64,000 bases of DNA. Origin: Natronomonas marina. GTDB taxonomy: Archaea > Halobacteriota > Halobacteria > Halobacteriales > Haloarculaceae. Both the position numbers and the translations under genes were made by a program. The notes beneath the pieces were generated by a model. That model made no database searches. It saw only the letters and a list, made by a program, of their open reading frames with translations, and was not told the DNA's origin. Below are positions 1 to 8,946 of this stretch, piece after piece. Location of the stretch: contig NZ_CP101154.1 of the NCBI RefSeq assembly GCF_024298905.1, positions 1,612,001 through 1,676,000 of the forward strand, written 5' to 3'. The first letter of the stretch is position 1; each line of letters opens with the position of its first letter.

Positions 1-17
1 TCTCTTTCGACCGAGCC

Positions 18-653
18 ATGCCACCATCTCGTCGGTTCAGGGACCGGACGGAGGCGGGCGAGCGACTGGGCGAGGCGCTCCGCGAGCGGGACGTCGCGGT
101 CGACCTCGTGCTGGCGGTTCCCCGGGGCGGTCTCCCGGTCGGGCGGGCCGTCGCCGACGCCGTCGGCGCCCCGCTCGACGTCGTCGTCGCCTCGAAGATC
201 GGCGCGCCGGGCAACCCGGAACTGGCCATCGGCGCCGTCGCCAGCGACGGCAGCGTCTGGCGCAACGAGGCGGCGTTGCGTGGCACCGGCGCCGGCGAGG
301 AGTACTTCGAGCGGGAGCGCGAGCTGGAGGTCGACAACGCCCGTCGGAAGGCCGACCGCTACCGGGGCGACCGCCCGGAACTCGACCTCGCGGGCAAGAC
401 CGTGGTCGTCGTCGACGACGGCGTGGCCACGGGGTCGACCCTCCGGGCCTGCCTCCGGATGCTCGCCGAGAGCGACGCCGACCGCGTCGTGGTGGCGGTC
501 CCCGTCGGCCCGCCCGACACGATAGCCGAGTTGCGAGAGACCGTCGACGAGGTGGTCTGTCTGGAGACGCCCGGTAGTTTCATGGGCGTCGGCCAGTTCT
601 ACGAGCGGTTCGACCAGGTCTCCGACGAGGCGGCGATGGCCTACCTGGAATGA
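18..653 (+). CDS. phosphoribosyltransferase family protein
   Basis: This 211-aa protein is a type I PRTase-fold enzyme. The PRPP-binding loop is seen at residues 129-142 (VVVVDDGVATGSTL): hydrophobic strand, two acidic residues, then G-x-T-G-S-T. A PRGG loop is at 35-38 and a GNPE segment lies near 66-69. The fold either transfers ribose-5-phosphate from PRPP or binds nucleotide as a regulator. The substrate cannot be read from the sequence, and haloarchaea carry several such 'predicted phosphoribosyltransferases'. The gene is followed 43 bp later by a permease on the same strand, so co-transcription is possible. Confidence 0.85.
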   Translation: MPPSRRFRDRTEAGERLGEALRERDVAVDLVLAVPRGGLPVGRAVADAVGAPLDVVVASKIGAPGNPELAIGAVASDGSVWRNEAALRGTGAGEEYFERERELEVDNARRKADRYRGDRPELDLAGKTVVVVDDGVATGSTLRACLRMLAESDADRVVVAVPVGPPDTIAELRETVDEVVCLETPGSFMGVGQFYERFDQVSDEAAMAYLE

Positions 654-696
654 GGGCGACTTTTGGCGGCCTCCCGGGGGCGCTGCGGGACCACTG

Positions 697-1908
697 ATGG
701 CGGAACTCCGCCGCGAACTGGGGCTGTTGGAGGCCGTCGTCTACGGCGTGGGCCTGATTCTCGGGGCCGGCATCTACGCCATCATCGGCGAGGCGACCGG
801 CGTGACCGGTGGCTCGATAGTGGTCTCGTTCCTCCTGGCGGCCCTCGTCGCGTCGCTGACGGGGTTGAGCTACGCCGAACTCGCCTCGCTGTTCCCGAAG
901 GCCGAGGGCGACTACGTCTACGTCCGGGAGGCCTTCGCCCGCGACGTCGTCTCCGACGCGACGGCGCTGGGCCGCCTGGCAATCGGCGTCATCTCCTCGG
1001 CGGCGGTGGCGCTCGCGTTCTCGGGCTACCTGACCGCCTTCGTCGACGTGCCGGCCGTCCCGGTCGCCGTCGTCCTCGTCGTCGCCACGACCGTCGTCAA
1101 CTTCTGGGGTATCGACCTCTCGACCCGGATCAACGTCCTCTTCACCGCCATCGAGGTGGCCGGCCTGCTGATAATCGTCTGGGTCGCGGGCGGCTCCTGG
1201 GGCAACGCCGACGTCCTGCAGGCGTCCAACGGCGCCGTCGGCGTCGTCGAGGCGGCGTTTCTGATCTTCTTCGCCTACCTCGGCTTCGGGTCCGTCGTCA
1301 ACCTCGCCGAGGAGACGGAGGACGCCTCCGTGGCGATACCGCGCGCCATCGTCCTCTCAATCGGCATCACGACGGTACTGTACGTCCTGGTCGGACTCTC
1401 GGCGGTCGCGCTGGTCGACCCGCAGGTGCTCGGCCAATCGGCGTCGCCGCTGGCCGAGGTCGCCCGCGTCGGGTGGGGACCGCTCGGGGCGACGGTGCTG
1501 GCCGTCATCGCGCTGTTCTCGACGACGAACACCGTCCTCATCCTCCAGATTTCGACCTCGCGGCTGCTGTACGGCGTCTCGAAGGCCGAGTACGACGTCT
1601 TCCCGGCGGTGTTCTCCCGGGTTCACGCCGCCCGCCGGACGCCACACTACGCGGTGGCGACCGTCGGACTCCTGACGCTCCCCTTCGTCCTCCTCGGCGA
1701 CATCGGACTCGTGGCCGGGCTCGCCAACCTCGTGCTGTTGGTCGTCTTCGTGCTGGTGAACGCCGCGCTCTTGAAACTCCGGTACGCACGGCCCGGCCTG
1801 GAGCGCGGGTTCCGGGCGCCGCTCAACGTCGGCCGCCTGTCGCTGACCGCGGTCGCGGGCCTCCTCTCGTGTCTCGGGTTGATACTGTTCTACGTGCTGA
1901 CGTGGTAG
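697..1908 (+). CDS. APC-superfamily amino acid permease
   Basis: A 403-aa integral membrane protein with about 11-12 hydrophobic segments and almost no soluble part. The first helix carries the family's GAGIYAIIG motif (residues about 23-31), the unwound helix 1 that binds the amino acid alpha-carboxyl and amino groups in APC transporters. A second conserved stretch, FFAYLGFGSVVNLAEE, corresponds to the helix 6 region. It is slightly shorter than the usual 430-480 aa but complete. The substrate is unknown. Cationic or neutral amino acid uptake across the cytoplasmic membrane is the family expectation. Confidence 0.88.
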   Translation: MAELRRELGLLEAVVYGVGLILGAGIYAIIGEATGVTGGSIVVSFLLAALVASLTGLSYAELASLFPKAEGDYVYVREAFARDVVSDATALGRLAIGVISSAAVALAFSGYLTAFVDVPAVPVAVVLVVATTVVNFWGIDLSTRINVLFTAIEVAGLLIIVWVAGGSWGNADVLQASNGAVGVVEAAFLIFFAYLGFGSVVNLAEETEDASVAIPRAIVLSIGITTVLYVLVGLSAVALVDPQVLGQSASPLAEVARVGWGPLGATVLAVIALFSTTNTVLILQISTSRLLYGVSKAEYDVFPAVFSRVHAARRTPHYAVATVGLLTLPFVLLGDIGLVAGLANLVLLVVFVLVNAALLKLRYARPGLERGFRAPLNVGRLSLTAVAGLLSCLGLILFYVLTW

Positions 1909-1911
1909 CTC

Positions 1912-2631
1912 TCAGCGGTCGGCGCCGTCGCCCAGCAGGCCCGCAAGCGTCCCCAGGAACCGCGCGGCGTCGGCCCCGTCGACGACCCGGTGGTCGAAGG
2001 AGAGGTCGAGCGTCAGGAAGCGTCCGACAGCGAGGTCGCCGTCCTCGACGGCGGGCCGCTCGCGGATGCGGTTGACGCCGAGAATCGCCACCTCCGGCGG
2101 GTTGATGACCGGGGTGAAGGAGTCGCTCCCCAGCGGGCCGAGGTTCGACACGGTGAACGTGCTCCCCCGGAGGTCGCTCATCGAGTACTCGCCCGCCCGC
2201 ACCCGTTCGGTGAGCGGCCGTCGCTCGGCCGCGACCGCCGCCAGCGACTTCCCGCGGAGGTCCTCGAGGACCGGCGTCACCAGTCCCTCCTCGAGGTCGA
2301 CGGCCACCGCGACGTTGTGCTCCTCGTAGACGGTGTGGGTGTCGTCCTCGAAGGTGGCGTTGAACTCCGGGTGTTCGGCCAGCGTCTCCGAGACGGCCAC
2401 GAGAATCACGTCGATCACCGAGACGGGCGTCTCCTGTGACTCGGCGGCGTCGGCCCGCTCGACGATGGGACCGGCGTCCACCTCGCGGCTGACGGTGACG
2501 TGGACGGCCTCGCTGTAACTCTCGTGGAGTCGGTCGGCGATGGAGCGCCGCATCGGCGTGAGCGTGCGCGCTTCCCGCACGGTCCGGGCGACGGGTTCGG
2601 TTCGTTTCGCGGGGGTCGTGTCGTCGGTCAT
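1912..2631 (-). CDS. 2-oxoacid dehydrogenase complex E2 catalytic core (dihydrolipoyl acyltransferase)
   Basis: This 239-aa protein is the acyltransferase core only. The active-site motif DHRVVDGADAARF lies near the C-terminus, with the catalytic His and Asp of the CAT fold. The usual N-terminal lipoyl domain and long linker are absent; the lipoyl domain is the separate gene 46 bp upstream. It should move the acyl group from lipoyl-lysine to CoA in the complex core. It is the last gene of the leftward E1alpha-E1beta-lipoyl-E2 operon. No E3 (dihydrolipoamide dehydrogenase) gene is present in the cluster, so E3 must be supplied from elsewhere. The substrate is not determined. Confidence 0.86.
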   Translation of the reverse strand: MTDDTTPAKRTEPVARTVREARTLTPMRRSIADRLHESYSEAVHVTVSREVDAGPIVERADAAESQETPVSVIDVILVAVSETLAEHPEFNATFEDDTHTVYEEHNVAVAVDLEEGLVTPVLEDLRGKSLAAVAAERRPLTERVRAGEYSMSDLRGSTFTVSNLGPLGSDSFTPVINPPEVAILGVNRIRERPAVEDGDLAVGRFLTLDLSFDHRVVDGADAARFLGTLAGLLGDGADR

Positions 2632-2677
2632 GGGTTTCTCGTGGCGTCGGTCGTTCGCCCGGTCCGAATCCGGGGTC

Positions 2678-2938
2678 TCAGGCCGGTTCTATCCAGGCCA
2701 GCGTGTCGCCGCGGTCGAACTCCGCGTCCTCCCCGAGGGCGACTTCGGCGAGGGTGCCGCCGACGGGCGCGACGACGTCGGCGCTGACCTTCTCGACCTG
2801 TATCTCACAGAGCGTGTCGCCCTCTGCGACGCTGGCGCCTTCGCGGACGAACCAGTTGGTGACGACGCCGGACTCGGACTCGTCGGCGTCGGCGGGCCAG
2901 TACTCGTCGACGGTGACGGCGACGCGCTCGGCGCTCAT
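2678..2938 (-). CDS. stand-alone lipoyl (biotinyl/lipoyl carrier) domain protein
   Basis: This 86-aa protein is a single lipoyl domain. Lys50 sits in the tight turn EIQVEKVSADV and should be lipoylated (E-x-x-K-x-x-x-D/E pattern). Residues 16-24 form a DADESE-type acidic loop. The start codon overlaps the E1beta stop by 4 bp (ATGA), so translational coupling is likely. It carries the acyl intermediate between E1 and the separate E2 core encoded next. A free lipoyl carrier in place of an E2-fused domain is the unusual feature of this operon. Confidence 0.85.
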   Translation of the reverse strand: MSAERVAVTVDEYWPADADESESGVVTNWFVREGASVAEGDTLCEIQVEKVSADVVAPVGGTLAEVALGEDAEFDRGDTLAWIEPA

Positions 2939-3951
2939 TGCACGTCTCGCACGGCCGCCGCGATGTCGTCGGCGCCGGGCAGCACCTCGTTCTCGAGGGG
3001 TCTGCTGTAGGGGATGGGCACGTCGGGCAGCGCCAGCCGTCGGACGGCCTCCAGGTCCGCCAGCGCGTCCTCGGCGGCGGTGGCGACGATTTCGCCCGTC
3101 ACGCCGTAGGAGCGGTAGTCCTCGTCGACGACGACCAGTCGTCCGGTCTTCCGGACCGATTCGAGGACGGTCTCGGTGTCCAGCGGCGTCAGCGTCCGCA
3201 GGTCGATGACCTCGGCGTCGATGCCGTCCTCGGCGAGCGCCTCGGCGGCCTCGAGCGCCCGGTGGACGTGGAGACCCAGCGTCACGACGGTCGCGTCGGC
3301 GCCCTCGCGCTTGACGTCGGCGACCCCGAAGGGGATGGTGTACTCCTCCTCGGGCACGCCGGTCTTCGGGCCGTCGGGGGCCGGCATCCACCCCAGCCCC
3401 ATCAGCCGCTTGTGGAACATGTACACCACCGGGTCGTCGTCCCGGATGGCGTTGTGCATCAGGCCCTTGGCGTCGTAGGCCGTGCTCGGGACGACCACCT
3501 TCATCCCCGGCAGGTGCGCGAAGGTCCCGTACAGCGTCTGGGAGTGCTGGGCGGCGTCGTTGTAGGTGCCGCCCACGGCGGTCGTCAGCACCATCGGCAC
3601 GCTGACGGACCCGCCGGACATGTAGGTGTTCTTCGCCATGTTGTTGTAGATCTGGTCCATGGCGACGCCGAAGAAGTCGACGAACATCAACTCGACAATC
3701 GGGCGCATGCCGGCCTGGGCGGCGCCGACGCCGGCCCCGATGTAACTGGTCTCGGCGATGGGGACGTCCATCACGCGGTCGTAGCCGAACTCCTCGCGGA
3801 GCCCGTCCGTCGAGGAGAAGATGCCACCGTAGTCGGCGACGTCCTCGCCCATGAGGAACACCTCCTCGTTTTCGCGCATCTCGTGGGCGACCGCCTCGAC
3901 CATCGCCCGACTCATCGTCAGTTCCCGCTCGGAGACCTGCGTTTGCGCCAT
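2935..3951 (-). CDS. 2-oxoacid dehydrogenase E1 component, beta subunit
   Basis: A 338-aa transketolase-like beta subunit of the heterotetrameric, thiamine-diphosphate-dependent E1. The N-terminus has the expected MSRAMVEAVAHEM stretch and the GEDVADYGG loop of the Pyr domain (residues about 33-45). The C-terminal transketolase domain contains EVIDLRTLTPLD. It should form the active site with the upstream alpha subunit and decarboxylate a 2-oxoacid (pyruvate, branched-chain or acetoin-type; not resolved). The start overlaps the alpha stop and the stop overlaps the lipoyl gene, giving a tight operon. Confidence 0.9.
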   Translation of the reverse strand: MAQTQVSERELTMSRAMVEAVAHEMRENEEVFLMGEDVADYGGIFSSTDGLREEFGYDRVMDVPIAETSYIGAGVGAAQAGMRPIVELMFVDFFGVAMDQIYNNMAKNTYMSGGSVSVPMVLTTAVGGTYNDAAQHSQTLYGTFAHLPGMKVVVPSTAYDAKGLMHNAIRDDDPVVYMFHKRLMGLGWMPAPDGPKTGVPEEEYTIPFGVADVKREGADATVVTLGLHVHRALEAAEALAEDGIDAEVIDLRTLTPLDTETVLESVRKTGRLVVVDEDYRSYGVTGEIVATAAEDALADLEAVRRLALPDVPIPYSRPLENEVLPGADDIAAAVRDVQ

Positions 3952-4997
3952 CAGTCATCACCTCCGCCGTCGCCGGCGGCGATGGCCGGTTCCTCCTCGG
4001 TGACGCCGTTCGGCGGGTTCGTGAACGCGTCCTCGTGGGCGGCCTCGGGGTCGGGTTCGGGCTGTTCTTTGGCCCACTCGATGGCCTCGTCGACGCGGGT
4101 CTCGGCGTCGGACCGGATCGCCTCGAGGTCGGCCTCGTCGACGCCGTCGCCGCGGAGGTCCGCCGCCAGCCGTTCGATGGAGTCGCGGGCCTGGTGGCGT
4201 TCGACGTCCGCGTCGGGCCGGTAGCCCTCGGCGTCGCCCATGAAGTGACCCATCCGGCGGTGGACCTGTACCTCCAGCAGCGTCGGGCCGTTGCCGTCGC
4301 GGGCGCGGCCGACGGCCTCCTCGGCGGCCTCGTAGACGTCGCAGGCGTCGTCGTGGTCGACGCGGGCGCCGTGCATGTCGAACCCCTCGGCGCGCCTGGA
4401 GCCGTCCTCGACGTCCGTGATGCGCTCCTTGGGCATGCTGATGGCCCAGTCGTTGTCCTCGACGACGAACACGACCGGCAGGTCGTGGACGCTGGCGAAG
4501 TTGAGCGACTCGAGGAACCCGCCCTGGTCGATGGCGCCCTCGCCCAGGAACGCCACCGCGACGCTGTCGGTGTTGCGTTTCTTGGCCGCCAGCGCCGCCC
4601 CGACCGCGGGCGGACAGCCCTGGGCGATGATGCCGCTGCAGGCGAAGTTCACGTCGGGGTCGAAGAGGTGCATGTGGCCGCCCTTGCCCTTCCCGAGGCC
4701 GGTCTCCCGGCCGAATATCTCCGCCGTCATCCGCTTCAGGTCGACACCCTTGGCGATGGCGACGTGGTGGGGTCGGTGCGGCGCCGTGACGGTGTCGTCG
4801 TCCCGGAGGTGGATGCAGACGCCGGCTCCCGACGCCTCGTGGCCGGCCGCCAGGTGGAGTTCGCCCGGAATCGGCCCGGCGGAGATGTCGAAGGCCGGCT
4901 GCTTGCCCTCGAGGTACTCCTCCTGGAGGCGCTCCTCGTAGTACCGCGCGGTGACCATGTCCTCGTACATGGTCCGTTTTGTGTGAACGCTGGGCAT
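3951..4997 (-). CDS. 2-oxoacid dehydrogenase E1 component, alpha subunit
   Basis: A 348-aa alpha subunit and first gene of the four-gene operon. The thiamine-diphosphate/Mg signature is visible as GEGAIDQGG (residues 152-160) through NFAS to the N-D-W-A-I-S segment at 182-187, and the HRPHH and GKGKGGHMH loops are present. The small N-terminal region and the internal GELHLAAGHEA stretch also resemble acetoin dehydrogenase alpha subunits, so acetoin is an alternative to pyruvate or branched-chain oxoacids. The acidic C-terminal tail with a run of Gly and Asp is typical of halophile decoration. Confidence 0.9.
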   Translation of the reverse strand: MPSVHTKRTMYEDMVTARYYEERLQEEYLEGKQPAFDISAGPIPGELHLAAGHEASGAGVCIHLRDDDTVTAPHRPHHVAIAKGVDLKRMTAEIFGRETGLGKGKGGHMHLFDPDVNFACSGIIAQGCPPAVGAALAAKKRNTDSVAVAFLGEGAIDQGGFLESLNFASVHDLPVVFVVEDNDWAISMPKERITDVEDGSRRAEGFDMHGARVDHDDACDVYEAAEEAVGRARDGNGPTLLEVQVHRRMGHFMGDAEGYRPDADVERHQARDSIERLAADLRGDGVDEADLEAIRSDAETRVDEAIEWAKEQPEPDPEAAHEDAFTNPPNGVTEEEPAIAAGDGGGDD

Positions 4998-5117
4998 ACG
5001 AGTGCACAGACGGACCGCGATGCAAGAACTCGGACGGGGATTCTCAACCGCCGAGAACGACAGCGGGGTGAGTTCGGCGGCCGTACAAAGAGCGCCCCCC
5101 GTCGGGAACCGCGACCG

Positions 5118-5747
5118 CTATCGGGAGGCCCCGAGTCCGACGAAGGAGCCGTCACCGTAGCCCTCCCGGACCGGTTCAGGTTCGTCGATGTCGCCGGGCC
5201 ACTCGTAGATGGTCTGGACGAACTCGAACTCCGAGAACCCGGCCGCTTCGAGCGCGTCGACGAGTTCGTCGGTCGAGACGAAGGTGGCCTCCCGATAGAA
5301 GGGGTTCTCCGACTTTTTCTCCTGGTAGACCCGGCCGACAGGACTGTCCCTGTCGACGTAGCCGACGACGAGGGAACCGTCCGGACGCAGAATCCGCCGG
5401 GCTTCGGCCAGGGTCGCGGGAACGTCGTCGACGAAACAGATGGTCGTGACGACGAGTGCGGTGTCGAACGTGTCGTCCTCGAACGGCAGGGACTCGGCGA
5501 CGCCCCTGACGACGTCGAGACCCCGCCGGCGGGACCGGACCAGCATCTCGCGGGCCGGGTCGAGTCCCACCGCCATGCCGAGCGGGTCCGCAAACCGGCC
5601 GGTTCCGACGCCGATCTCGATACCGAACCCCGGTCGCGGTATCAGTCGTTCCAGGGCCGCGAGTTCGGAGCGGTAGGCGGCCTCGTGGGTCTCGAACCAG
5701 GCCTCGTAGCGGTCGGTGTGTCGCTCGAACGGTTCGGACTTCGGCAT
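5118..5747 (-). CDS. class I SAM-dependent methyltransferase
   Basis: A 209-aa methyltransferase of the Methyltransf_11/UbiE type. Motif I is at residues 44-50 (EIGVGTG) following a hydrophobic strand. Motif II/post-II (VGLDPAREML) and a DTALVVTTICFVDD motif IV follow. The substrate is unknown. The gene stands alone between the oxoacid dehydrogenase operon and a CBS-domain gene. It lacks a membrane segment, so it is cytoplasmic. Confidence 0.82.
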   Translation of the reverse strand: MPKSEPFERHTDRYEAWFETHEAAYRSELAALERLIPRPGFGIEIGVGTGRFADPLGMAVGLDPAREMLVRSRRRGLDVVRGVAESLPFEDDTFDTALVVTTICFVDDVPATLAEARRILRPDGSLVVGYVDRDSPVGRVYQEKKSENPFYREATFVSTDELVDALEAAGFSEFEFVQTIYEWPGDIDEPEPVREGYGDGSFVGLGASR

Positions 5748-5796
5748 GGTGGTCGTTCCGGTGGTGGCTCTCCGTCGAGAAACGTGTGTTCCGGGG

Positions 5797-6216
5797 TCAG
5801 TACGACGGTCGCTGGGCCTGGATGACCGCTGCCAGGTGTTCGTGTTCGTCGGCGAGCAGTTCCGTCAGGTCGTCGGCGGTGATGATGCCCACGAGTTCGT
5901 CGCCCTCACAGACCGGCAGTCGACGGACGCCGTTCTCGCTCATCTCCTGGGCGGCCTGGTAGAAGCCGGCGCCCGGGTCGACCGAACACAGGTCCGTCGA
6001 CATGACGTCCTCGGCGGTCAACTCGTCGGCCTCGGCCTCCTCGGCTATCACGCGGGTGGCGAGGTCCCGGTCAGTGACGATACCGGTCGGCTGGTTGTCC
6101 TCCGCGACGACGACGCTCCCGACGCTCTCGTCGCGCATCTGCTGGGCGAGTTCCGCGACCGGCGCGTCCGGGCGGGCACTGACGACGGCTTCACGAGCGA
6201 GGTCTTCGATTGGCAT
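5797..6216 (-). CDS. CBS-pair domain protein
   Basis: This 139-aa protein consists of two CBS domains and nothing else (about residues 5-60 and 70-130). Both have the typical G-S-V/I-V-V, T-D-R-D and G-I-I-T-A-D-D strand-turn patterns. Such paired CBS modules bind adenine nucleotides or other ligands and act as energy or redox sensors; a partner cannot be identified here. It lies beside an alcohol dehydrogenase gene on the same strand, 86 bp apart. Confidence 0.85.
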   Translation of the reverse strand: MPIEDLAREAVVSARPDAPVAELAQQMRDESVGSVVVAEDNQPTGIVTDRDLATRVIAEEAEADELTAEDVMSTDLCSVDPGAGFYQAAQEMSENGVRRLPVCEGDELVGIITADDLTELLADEHEHLAAVIQAQRPSY

Positions 6217-6302
6217 GTTGTTGCCTCCGTTCGAACGATGCTCGACGGCGGCGATATAACGCGAGGGACGTTCTCAGCGGGCTGGAACGTCTTCGTCGAC
6301 GC

Positions 6303-7355
6303 TCACTCGAAGTCGACGAGCGGCTTGATGATGTCGTCCTCCTTGGTCTCCATCAGTCGGAAGGCCTCGTCTATCTCCTCGAAGGGGAACTCGTGGGTCG
6401 TCATGTGCGTCGGGTCGACGCGACCCCGCTCGATGAGCCGCAACAGGCGTTGCAGGCGGAGCCGACCGCCGGGACAGAGCCCGGTGGCGATGTCCTTCTC
6501 GGCCATCCCGACGCCCCACTCGTCGCGCGGGATGTTGACGTACTCGCCTTCGCCGTGGTAGCCGATGTTCGAGATGGTCCCGCCGGCCTTGGTCACCTCG
6601 ACGCACTGCTCGAAGGTTCCGCTCGCGCCGAGCGCCTCGATTGCGGCGTCGACGCCCTCCCCCTCCGTGAGGTCGAGTATCCGCTCGACCGCGTCGACCG
6701 ACTGGAAGTCGACGACGTCGTCGGCGCCGTACGTGCGGGCCAGTTCCTGTCTCGAGGGGACCGACTCGACGGCGATGACGCGGCCGGCCCCCTGGAGACG
6801 CGCCCCCTTCGTCGCCATCAGCCCGACGGGTCCCTGGGCGAACACCGCCACGGTCCCCCCGACCGGGATGTCGGCGTGTTCGGCGCCCATGAACCCCGTG
6901 CTCAGCATGTCCGTGACGTAGACGGCCTCCTCGTCGGTCACGGAGTCGGGGATGTGCGCCATGTTCGCGTCCGCGTCGTTGACGTGGGCGTACTCGGCAA
7001 AGGTGCCGTCTTTGACGTTTGCGAACTTCCAGCCGCCGAGGGCCCCGTTGGACTGTGAGGGGTGGTTCGCCTGGGCGGCCAGCGACCCCCAGTCCGGCGT
7101 GATCGCACCGACGGCGACCCGGTCGCCCGGGTGGAACTCCGAGACGTCGTCGCCGGCCTCCTCGACCACGCCGACGATCTCGTGGCCGAGCGTCAGGTTC
7201 TCCCGCTCGCCGATGGCGCCGTGGACCGTGTGGACGTCCGACGTACAGACGAGTCCTTTCGTCGGTCGCACGATGGCGTCGGTCGGTCCCGCTTCCGGTA
7301 CGTCCTTCTCGGCGAATCCGGTCTCGCCGATCTCCTTCATGACGAATGCGTCCAT
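6303..7355 (-). CDS. zinc-dependent secondary-alcohol dehydrogenase (isopropanol dehydrogenase type)
   Basis: A 350-aa medium-chain dehydrogenase. From the chosen ATG the numbering matches the Thermoanaerobacter-type NADP secondary alcohol dehydrogenase: catalytic zinc ligands Cys37 (VCTSD), His58 (LGHE) and Asp149 (VTDMLSTGF), and a Rossmann G-P-V-G-L at about 175-179. Long stretches such as AIGERENLTLGHE and TPDW also follow that family. An upstream in-frame ATG at 7394 adds 13 residues without family match, so the internal start is preferred. It should interconvert secondary alcohols and ketones with NAD(P). Cofactor choice cannot be fixed by eye. Confidence 0.86.
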   Translation of the reverse strand: MDAFVMKEIGETGFAEKDVPEAGPTDAIVRPTKGLVCTSDVHTVHGAIGERENLTLGHEIVGVVEEAGDDVSEFHPGDRVAVGAITPDWGSLAAQANHPSQSNGALGGWKFANVKDGTFAEYAHVNDADANMAHIPDSVTDEEAVYVTDMLSTGFMGAEHADIPVGGTVAVFAQGPVGLMATKGARLQGAGRVIAVESVPSRQELARTYGADDVVDFQSVDAVERILDLTEGEGVDAAIEALGASGTFEQCVEVTKAGGTISNIGYHGEGEYVNIPRDEWGVGMAEKDIATGLCPGGRLRLQRLLRLIERGRVDPTHMTTHEFPFEEIDEAFRLMETKEDDIIKPLVDFE

Positions 7356-7499
7356 CCTCGTGGCCTCCATCGGAACGACGCGAAGGTCGGACATAATGTA
7401 GCGAGACCGTTCCCAGCCCGTGGTAACACCGTCCGGGCGTCGAGAAATCGACCGCCCCCGGCGCGGACGACCCCCCGTCGACGCCCCATCCTCGGGGGG

Positions 7500-7916
7500 C
7501 TACTCGTCCGCGTCCGTCCCGAACGATTCGACCCGTTCGGCGTCCGCACGGTGAGTCACCTGGAGTCGCATCTCGCCGCATGGGGCGACCGAGACGAGTA
7601 CCTGCTCGACGGTGCGGAAGTACTCGCTGGCGTGCTTGCCGGACGGACAGATTCGGGTCCGTTCGGCGAGCAGGCCGGCGTCGGTGAGTAGGTCGAGCTT
7701 TCGGTAGGTCGTCGAGAGGGGGAGCGAACAGGTGTCGGAAACCTCGTCCGCGGTCAAGATCGCATCGCTCGTCGCGTCCAGAACGTCCCGGCAGTCCGCG
7801 TCCTCGAGTACGTGGAGGAGCCGCTGTATCTCCTCGTCGCCGTCTACCCGACGGACCGTCTCCGAGGCGGAGTCACTGTAGCGGCCGGTTGCCGACACTG
7901 TCGGTGATTGGCTCAT
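7500..7916 (-). CDS. winged-helix transcriptional regulator (ArsR-like, haloarchaeal)
   Basis: A 138-aa protein with a winged-helix core at about residues 35-90: CRDVLDATSD, then a helix-turn-helix with SLPLSTTYRKLDLLTDAGLL as recognition helix and wing start. A small C-terminal domain with CPSGK and APCGE follows. The architecture matches haloarchaeal DUF7342/ArsR-like regulators. It lies 150 bp from a Bat-type regulator on the same strand. The target is unknown. A TATA-like ttataa-type stretch lies in the AT-richer region at about 7970-7976. Confidence 0.78.
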   Translation of the reverse strand: MSQSPTVSATGRYSDSASETVRRVDGDEEIQRLLHVLEDADCRDVLDATSDAILTADEVSDTCSLPLSTTYRKLDLLTDAGLLAERTRICPSGKHASEYFRTVEQVLVSVAPCGEMRLQVTHRADAERVESFGTDADE

Positions 7917-8065
7917 ACCTGAACGTACTATCGGCCAGGGGGAGAAGGCGAACCCACAGTATCCGGGCAGGTTTATACTGGCCGTCAGGGACGCCCCGCT
8001 GGACGGTACCGCCGCTTTCCCGGCGGGCGGCACGGTTCCGCCGGTCAGCGGTGGTCTCGCGCCGG

Positions 8066-8713
8066 TCAGAGCAGGTCGTCGAGAATCTTCGATTCGGCCG
8101 CCACGAGGTGCTCCCGGAAGGTGGAGGGGTTGATGTCGAGTTCGGCGGCGATCTGGGTCGCGTTGGTCCGCCGGGGGCGCTCGAAGTACCCCATGTCGTC
8201 GGCGACCTCCAGCACTTCGAGCTGTCGATTCGTGAGCTTGCCCCGGTCGACGAGCACGCTGTCCTGCGGTTGCTCGCCGTCGGGCGAGCGGACGACCCGT
8301 TCGATGTCCATCCCGGTGAACCGTTCCCGGAGGTCGGCGACGACCGAACGGAGCTGGTCGTAGTCGGCGGCGTGGAACACTATCGTGAGCGAGCCGTCCT
8401 CCGCGACGTACCGGGAGACCGGACAGCCGTGGACCCCGAGTCGCTCGCAGGGACAGTTCGGGTCGCCGCCGTGGGTCAGGCGGTATCGGTGGGTCGACCC
8501 GTGCGAGAAGACCGGCGTGATGTCGACGTCGGGCACCTCGTCGGCGTCCACCGTGAACTCGGTCACGCATTCGGTGCACCCGTCCGAGCAGATGCTCGTC
8601 GCCACCGAGTCGACCCTCGTTTCGGTCGCCGCCGAGAGTTCCGTCACGGGACAGACGCTGGGACCGTCGAAGGTGACCGTCGCTCGAATCCCGGGCGCCA
8701 TGCGAATACGCAT
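8066..8713 (-). CDS. Bat-type HTH_10 transcriptional regulator
   Basis: A 215-aa regulator with the C-terminal bacterio-opsin-activator HTH domain at about residues 155-213 (LTNRQLEVLEVADDMGYFE; then NATQIAAELDINPSTFREHL). The N-terminal half has several Cys residues (CSDGCTEC, CPCERLGVHGC) spaced like a metal or redox sensor, not the PAS/GAF modules of classical Bat. It probably activates or represses a small regulon in response to a small ligand or metal. The adjacent winged-helix gene could be a partner. Confidence 0.82.
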   Translation of the reverse strand: MRIRMAPGIRATVTFDGPSVCPVTELSAATETRVDSVATSICSDGCTECVTEFTVDADEVPDVDITPVFSHGSTHRYRLTHGGDPNCPCERLGVHGCPVSRYVAEDGSLTIVFHAADYDQLRSVVADLRERFTGMDIERVVRSPDGEQPQDSVLVDRGKLTNRQLEVLEVADDMGYFERPRRTNATQIAAELDINPSTFREHLVAAESKILDDLL

Positions 8714-8946
8714 TGGGGTCCCCGGGCAGGCTTCAGTATACGGCTACTAACCCCGAGCGTCGCTTCGCGCCGATCGGCCGGGGATCGTCCGGTGGTTTCT
8801 TGCCGCCCGTGACGGGACCTCGGTTCGTGCCGTGCCGTCGGCGTAAGGATGGCGTTCACGTTCCCACGGCGCCGTTAGGGAGCCGTTGACCGGTGTGGTC
8901 GGCGACCGACCGCGACGTACCGGGAATGTCGTCGAAACGCGAGGGG

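Noticed and set aside
697-2075. Long Arg/Pro/Gly-rich frames overlapping the permease and other GC-rich genes
   Set aside because: These are shadow frames from the GC-rich third position of the true genes; they have no family similarity and improbable composition.
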